Shown here: positions 60,287-64,000 of the stretch, piece by piece
Numbering within the stretch: position 1 is the first letter of the stretch
Layout of the letters: the number at the start of each line of letters is the position of its first letter
Origin: Candidimonas sp. SYP-B2681
GTDB lineage: Bacteria > Pseudomonadota > Gammaproteobacteria > Burkholderiales > Burkholderiaceae_B
Length of the DNA stretch: 64,000 nucleotides
NCBI RefSeq assembly: GCF_003971065.1
Contig: NZ_RYDV01000001.1
Coordinates: 1-64,000, forward strand
Direction of reading: 5' to 3'
The notes under the pieces: generated by a model
What the model saw: the letters and a program-made list of their open reading frames with translations, nothing else
Told to the model about the DNA's origin: nothing
Databases searched by the model: none
Made by a program: the position numbers and the translations under genes

Positions 60287-61219
60287 ATGAGCTCCCTTCC
60301 TGTTAGTGCCGAAACGGTCAAAGCCAAAGAATTCTGGATAGGCTTTTTATTGGCGGGGCTCGGGGCCGTGCTCTTTTCAGCCAAAGCGATCGTGGTCAAG
60401 CTGACCTATCGTTACGGGGTCGATGCACTAACCATCATCGGCTTTCGCATGATGCTGTCGTTGCCGTTCTTTGTGGCGGTGGGGATCGTGCAGGCGCGCA
60501 AGGCGCGACAGGGCAAGCTGCCGAGGCTGACAGCCCGGGAAAGCCTGCAAATCGTATTTCTGGGATTCATCGGCTATTACTTGTCCAGTTATCTGGACTT
60601 TTTGGGATTGCAGTACATCACAGCAGGGCTCGAACGCCTTATTCTGTTCTTGTCTCCCACTTTCGTGCTGCTGATTTCGGCGCTGTATCTAAAGCGACCC
60701 ATTGCGGGCAGGCAGTGGTTTGCGCTGTGCATGGCGTACTTGGGGGTCATACTGGTTTTCGTGCAGGATTTGTCCCTGTCTGGCGACAACGTCATGCTGG
60801 GCTCGATGTTTGTGCTGGGCTCAGCCCTTACTTATTCCCTCTATATCATCAGTTCTGGTGAACTGATCAAGCATGTGGGCGCCACGCGTTTGGTCGCCTA
60901 CGCGATGTCGGTGTCGGCGGTGATCAGCATGATCCACTTTCTCAGCGTGCATTCGTGGCAGGGTTTGATTCAGCCTTTGGCTGTGTATGAGCTCTCCCTG
61001 TTGCATGCCGTGGTGCATACCGTGGCTCCTACTTTCATGATCATGTGGTCGGTGGCCCGGATCGGCGCCCCAATGACCTCGCAGCTCGGTTTATTGGGGC
61101 CGGTATCGGTGCTGTTTTTAGCCGGCTGGATACTGGACGAGCCCGTTACCCTTTTGCAACTGGTAGGGACCGCATTTGTGCTGGCCGGCGCCGTCGTCTT
61201 GGGGCGGCGCAAGGCTTAA
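60287..61219 (+). CDS. EamA/DMT-family permease
   Basis: 310 aa with ten hydrophobic segments in two EamA halves. FWIGFLLAGLGAVLFSAKAIVVKLTYRYGVDALTIIGFRMML at the start and the second half from about residue 160 (NVMLGSMFVLGSALTYSLYIISSGELIKHVGATRLVAYAMSVS). C-terminal LLGPVSVLFLAGWILDEPVTLLQLVGTAFVLAGAVVLGRRK is the family ending. Converges on the patatin gene with a 4-bp overlap. Substrate unknown. Confidence 0.9.
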   Translation: MSSLPVSAETVKAKEFWIGFLLAGLGAVLFSAKAIVVKLTYRYGVDALTIIGFRMMLSLPFFVAVGIVQARKARQGKLPRLTARESLQIVFLGFIGYYLSSYLDFLGLQYITAGLERLILFLSPTFVLLISALYLKRPIAGRQWFALCMAYLGVILVFVQDLSLSGDNVMLGSMFVLGSALTYSLYIISSGELIKHVGATRLVAYAMSVSAVISMIHFLSVHSWQGLIQPLAVYELSLLHAVVHTVAPTFMIMWSVARIGAPMTSQLGLLGPVSVLFLAGWILDEPVTLLQLVGTAFVLAGAVVLGRRKA

Positions 61220-62613
61220 CCCTGATGGTTCAGAACGGGTGCGGTATATCCCTGCATCCTTCGCTCGATTTCTTCTCCGTGAACATCATGGGTCACAAAA
61301 CCCGAGAAATTGTCGGGCATGGCTAGCCTGCCAGGGTCCTTTAGCGTTTCCTGAATGTCTTCCAGCCCTCCCTGCCAGTGCTCGCGCATGGCAGCCAGGC
61401 CGAACTGATAATCTTTGTAATGCTGTTCGTAAGGTTTATTGCGGTAAATCAGGTGTATGACGTTATATCGTTTGCCGCAGGACAGGTCCTGAACCAGACG
61501 ATAAAACTGGTCGTTGGCCAACAGCTCGGGCGGGGTGTCTTCTAATATGCGCCGTAGCATGTGTCGCATATTTTGTCCGAAGCGTAGCTGATCAGTGACC
61601 AGGCGAGTACGGCTGGAATACTGAATATCCTTGATGCGGTCGGATACTTCGCTCATGTTTGATGGCACAACGCCGCGTGCGCTCCAAAGGTCCACCTGAA
61701 AAGCCAGGGTATCGCGCATGGGCCTGGACTCAAGTACATGCGCGAGCGGCGTGTTAGACACCAGGCCTCCATCCCAATAATGCTCGCCGTCGATCTCGAC
61801 CGGGGCAAACGCCGGCGGCAAGGCCCCGGAAGCCATGAAGTGCTCGGGCCGCAGCTTTATTTTCTGGTTTTCAAAATAAACAAAGTTTCCCGTCCGTACA
61901 TTGACCGCACCCACTGACACATGGTGTTCGCCGGAATTGATGCGGTCAAAGTCGCATAGCCGCTCCAACGTACCTTTAAGCATGGTGGTGTCGTAATAAC
62001 TTGCTGTACTCGACGTACCTGGCAAGATCTGTGGCGGTGGTGGAAAACGCGGCGAAAAGAAGCCTTTCTGTCCGTTCAGCATCGCGCTGGCCGCATGCCA
62101 GGCACCCATCGTCTGTCTGACGGTGTCGTTGATATTGAAGAGCGACTGTTCGACGAATGGCGGCAGCGCCACCCCGAAGTTAGGCTGGCAAATGGTTTCC
62201 CAGAACTCGGTAAGACGTGCAATACGAGTCTCGGGCGGATTGCCGGCAATGATGGCTGTGTTAAGCGCGCCAATCGAGATTCCCGCAAGCCAGGTCGGTT
62301 CAATGCCGGCTTCGTACAGGCCCTGATAGACACCGGCCTGATAAGCCCCTAGAGCACCGCCGCCTTGAAGGACCAGCGCGACGGTTTCGTAAGGAGGCAA
62401 CCGCAGCCTCGCATCGATCGTTTGATCTTCGTTCAGGGGGCGGATTTCACCATGCAGCGCGTCGACAGGTATCGTTAGTGCATCGGTCTGTAGCGTGTCG
62501 CATGGCAACGCCGGTGTGCTGACGCTATGAGGCTGCTTGCGCGGGGCCTGCGCTGCTTTGCGTTTTGCCGTTTTTTTGGATGGGGTAGGAAACAAATGGA
62601 GTGGGTGACTCAT
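61216..62613 (-). CDS. Patatin-like phospholipase (with DUF3734 end)
   Basis: 465 aa. Patatin motifs: VALVLQGGGALGAYQAGVYQGLYEAG (glycine-rich oxyanion loop, near residue 80), AGISIGALNTAIIAGN (GxSxG nucleophile) and WDGGLVSNTPL (DGG/Asp of the catalytic dyad). The C-terminal part (SYSxx-like IKDIQYSSRTRL, then HLIYRNKPYEQHYKDYQFGLAAMREHWQGG) is the DUF3734 type common in proteobacteria. A basic N-terminal 35 residues precede the domain. Hydrolyses acyl lipids at the cytosolic membrane face. Confidence 0.92.
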   Translation of the reverse strand: MSHPLHLFPTPSKKTAKRKAAQAPRKQPHSVSTPALPCDTLQTDALTIPVDALHGEIRPLNEDQTIDARLRLPPYETVALVLQGGGALGAYQAGVYQGLYEAGIEPTWLAGISIGALNTAIIAGNPPETRIARLTEFWETICQPNFGVALPPFVEQSLFNINDTVRQTMGAWHAASAMLNGQKGFFSPRFPPPPQILPGTSSTASYYDTTMLKGTLERLCDFDRINSGEHHVSVGAVNVRTGNFVYFENQKIKLRPEHFMASGALPPAFAPVEIDGEHYWDGGLVSNTPLAHVLESRPMRDTLAFQVDLWSARGVVPSNMSEVSDRIKDIQYSSRTRLVTDQLRFGQNMRHMLRRILEDTPPELLANDQFYRLVQDLSCGKRYNVIHLIYRNKPYEQHYKDYQFGLAAMREHWQGGLEDIQETLKDPGRLAMPDNFSGFVTHDVHGEEIERRMQGYTAPVLNHQG

Positions 62614-62686
62614 AAGGGTTTGGATGGTTCCGAGTTCCTAATAGAGTAAACAATAACACCCGCTCTAAGGATAAAGATTGTGACAT

Positions 62687-63580
62687 TTAATCAAGGGCGG
62701 CCGATACGGAGTCAACAAAAGCATCAATGAGGGCGCCCCGATATCGGGATTTATGCAAGACCAGGGACAGACGCCTGTGCAGGTTCAGGTACGGCGTAGG
62801 CAGTATTTTAAGGCGGCCGACCGCCACCGAATCGACCGTCGCTGCCGCGGGCAGGCAGGCGATGCCCAGCCCGGATATAACGGCCTGTTTTATGGCCTCC
62901 ACTTGGCCTAGTTCAAGCAGTATCTCGCCCGGCGGCAGGGAATTAAGGGCCTGCTCGGTCAAGGCTCGCATCGCTGAGCCACGTTCGCGGAGTATCCATT
63001 TGGCGTCTTTAAAATGCTGCGCCTTAAGATCGTCGCGTTGGGCTAAAGGGTGGGAAGCACCCGCGCAGACCACCAGTGCATCATCGCGCCACGGCACGAG
63101 TTCCAGTTGCGGATGGTTGATGGGGCCTTCAACGCAAGCGATGTCGATGCTGTGTTCCAGCAGCCTCGATACGATACGGTCGGTGTTTTCGACACTTACC
63201 TGCAACGATACCTTGGGATGCAGCGCAATGAACGGTCCTAATAGGTCGCCCACCAGATAGTTGCCTATGGTGTTGCTGGTGCCCAAGCGTAGTTCGCCGG
63301 TAAGCGTCAACGGCTGCTCGCCTGCCTGTCGCATCATTTGCTGAATGCGTTCGATTATTTCCTGAGCCATCGGCAAGAGTTCCTTGCCACGCTGATTAAG
63401 GCTAAGCCGTCCGCGCTCACGATCGAAAAGCTGGCCATTCAGCTGTCGTTCAAGCTCGGAGAGCGCCATGCTGACGGCCGGCTGGGTCACGAAAAGTCGT
63501 TCAGCGGCCCGTCCGACGCTTCCGGTGGCCGCAATGGTGACAAAGACTTCGATTTGACGAACACTTATCGACAACATCAA
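62687..63580 (-). CDS. LysR-family regulator, YeiE-like
   Basis: 297 aa. Helix-turn-helix at residues 5-62 (SVRQIEVFVTIAATGSVGRAAERLFVTQPAVSMALSELERQLNGQLFDRERGRLSL) and effector domain with LRLGTSNTIGNYLVGDLLGPFI and DIACVEGPINHPQLELVPWRDDALVVC, the CysB/YeiE style. Divergent from the YeiH-family gene that starts 96 bp away, the same pairing as yeiE-yeiH in enterobacteria; it probably controls that gene in response to a sulfur compound. Confidence 0.9.
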   Translation of the reverse strand: MMLSISVRQIEVFVTIAATGSVGRAAERLFVTQPAVSMALSELERQLNGQLFDRERGRLSLNQRGKELLPMAQEIIERIQQMMRQAGEQPLTLTGELRLGTSNTIGNYLVGDLLGPFIALHPKVSLQVSVENTDRIVSRLLEHSIDIACVEGPINHPQLELVPWRDDALVVCAGASHPLAQRDDLKAQHFKDAKWILRERGSAMRALTEQALNSLPPGEILLELGQVEAIKQAVISGLGIACLPAAATVDSVAVGRLKILPTPYLNLHRRLSLVLHKSRYRGALIDAFVDSVSAALD

Positions 63581-63675
63581 TAAATTTTATACCATATATA
63601 AGAAAACGTGAATTTATTTATATCAGGCTGCGTTTTAACATAACCGCAAGTTATTAACATATGCAAGTCAGGCAA

Positions 63676-64000
63676 ATGAGCTCACCCAAAGATATCTCGC
63701 TGCTTCCCAGTGTGGCCGGCATCCCGGCAAGTTCCGACGCGCGCCGGGCGCATACGCACGATCATAGTGCCCGACCGCGAAACCCTTCGCTGATGTACGG
63801 TTTGGCCCTGGCGACGACGGTCGCTGTTTTTGCCATGTTGCTCGGACGTATGTTTCCTCTCGTGGGCGGACCGGTATTTGGCATTCTGTTGGGTATTGGC
63901 ATTCGAAATACGGTTGGCCTGGGTCCCTTATTCAGGCCTGGCCTACAGTTCGCAAGTCGGCATGTGCTGCAGTGGTCCATTATTGCGCTGGGGTTCGGCC
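63676..64000 (+). CDS. YeiH/UPF0324-family putative sulfate exporter, 5' part
   Basis: 108 codons to the window end, continuing beyond it. Start taken at ATG 63676; an in-frame ATG at 63661 is the other option and neither has a strong ribosome site. A polar N-terminus (residues 1-40) is followed by membrane segments: YGLALATTVAVFAMLLGRMFP, then GGPVFGILLGIGIRNTVG and SRHVLQWSIIALGFG, the latter being the YeiH family signature. Complete members have about ten spans and are predicted anion exporters. Confidence 0.82.
   Translation, partial: MSSPKDISLLPSVAGIPASSDARRAHTHDHSARPRNPSLMYGLALATTVAVFAMLLGRMFPLVGGPVFGILLGIGIRNTVGLGPLFRPGLQFASRHVLQWSIIALGFG

Overview
The window looks like chromosome from a betaproteobacterium of the order Burkholderiales, most likely Alcaligenaceae (Bordetella/Achromobacter/Pusillimonas-like). 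This is inferred from gene content: two Bug-type (TctC) solute receptors, one of them in a CaiB-type CoA-transferase plus CitE-type lyase cluster, many LysR regulators, a YeiE/YeiH pair, a NodT/HlyD/DUF2955 efflux operon and moderately high GC. No rRNA or species-diagnostic gene is present, so the genus is not fixed.

Layout. 1-12.9 kb is a worn accessory region: a small operon (MFS pump, alpha/beta hydrolase, a decayed cupin gene, a cyclophilin-fold protein) with a divergent LysR gene, an EamA transporter, a second hydrolase, a TetR/oxidoreductase pair, a methyltransferase, an acetyltransferase, and scars of lost mobile DNA (frameshifted TnpB tail with an omega-RNA-like end, truncated AlbA_2 gene, a shared 16-base IS-end-like repeat). 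13-19.7 kb holds a metallophosphoesterase, an orphan Bug receptor, two MFS transporters and small proteins. 19.7-30.1 kb carries two adjacent catabolic clusters: LysR / CitE-like lyase / Bug receptor / CoA-transferase, then FadR-type regulator / beta-hydroxyacid dehydrogenase / polar amino-acid-type ABC transporter / RpiB-like isomerase / PfkB kinase. 30.1-49.6 kb is mostly core-like: CpdA-like esterase and lipid kinase, TauE exporter, BCCT carrier, tripartite efflux operon, tRNA-Thr(CGU), two AI-2E-family membrane proteins, a PPP-type phosphatase, an SRAP protein, and a secreted-type repeat protein with a long EP/GP hexanucleotide tract.

The standout is 50,051-59,443: a 9.3-kb integrated element in the 3' end of tRNA-Asn(GUU), bounded by perfect 50-bp direct repeats. 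It reads integrase - small ORF - cos-like site 1 - AlpA/excisionase-like protein - RepA-like ATPase - GGACA repeat cluster - small ORF - cos-like site 2 - capsid-like protein - small ORF - P2-gpT-like tape measure protein - small RHH-like protein. No terminase, portal, tail tube, baseplate or lysis gene was recognised. Int/AlpA/Rep order plus cos sites is the plan of Gram-negative phage-inducible chromosomal islands, so I read it as a phage satellite packaged by a helper. Two cos copies together with its own capsid and tape-measure genes make it unusual.

59.5-64 kb returns to chromosome: ferritin-like protein, EamA transporter, patatin-like phospholipase, and a YeiE-like LysR regulator divergent from a YeiH-family transporter that runs off the window end. 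Starts were moved from the longest reading frame wherever a Shine-Dalgarno sequence, a signal peptide or a conserved domain start decided it.
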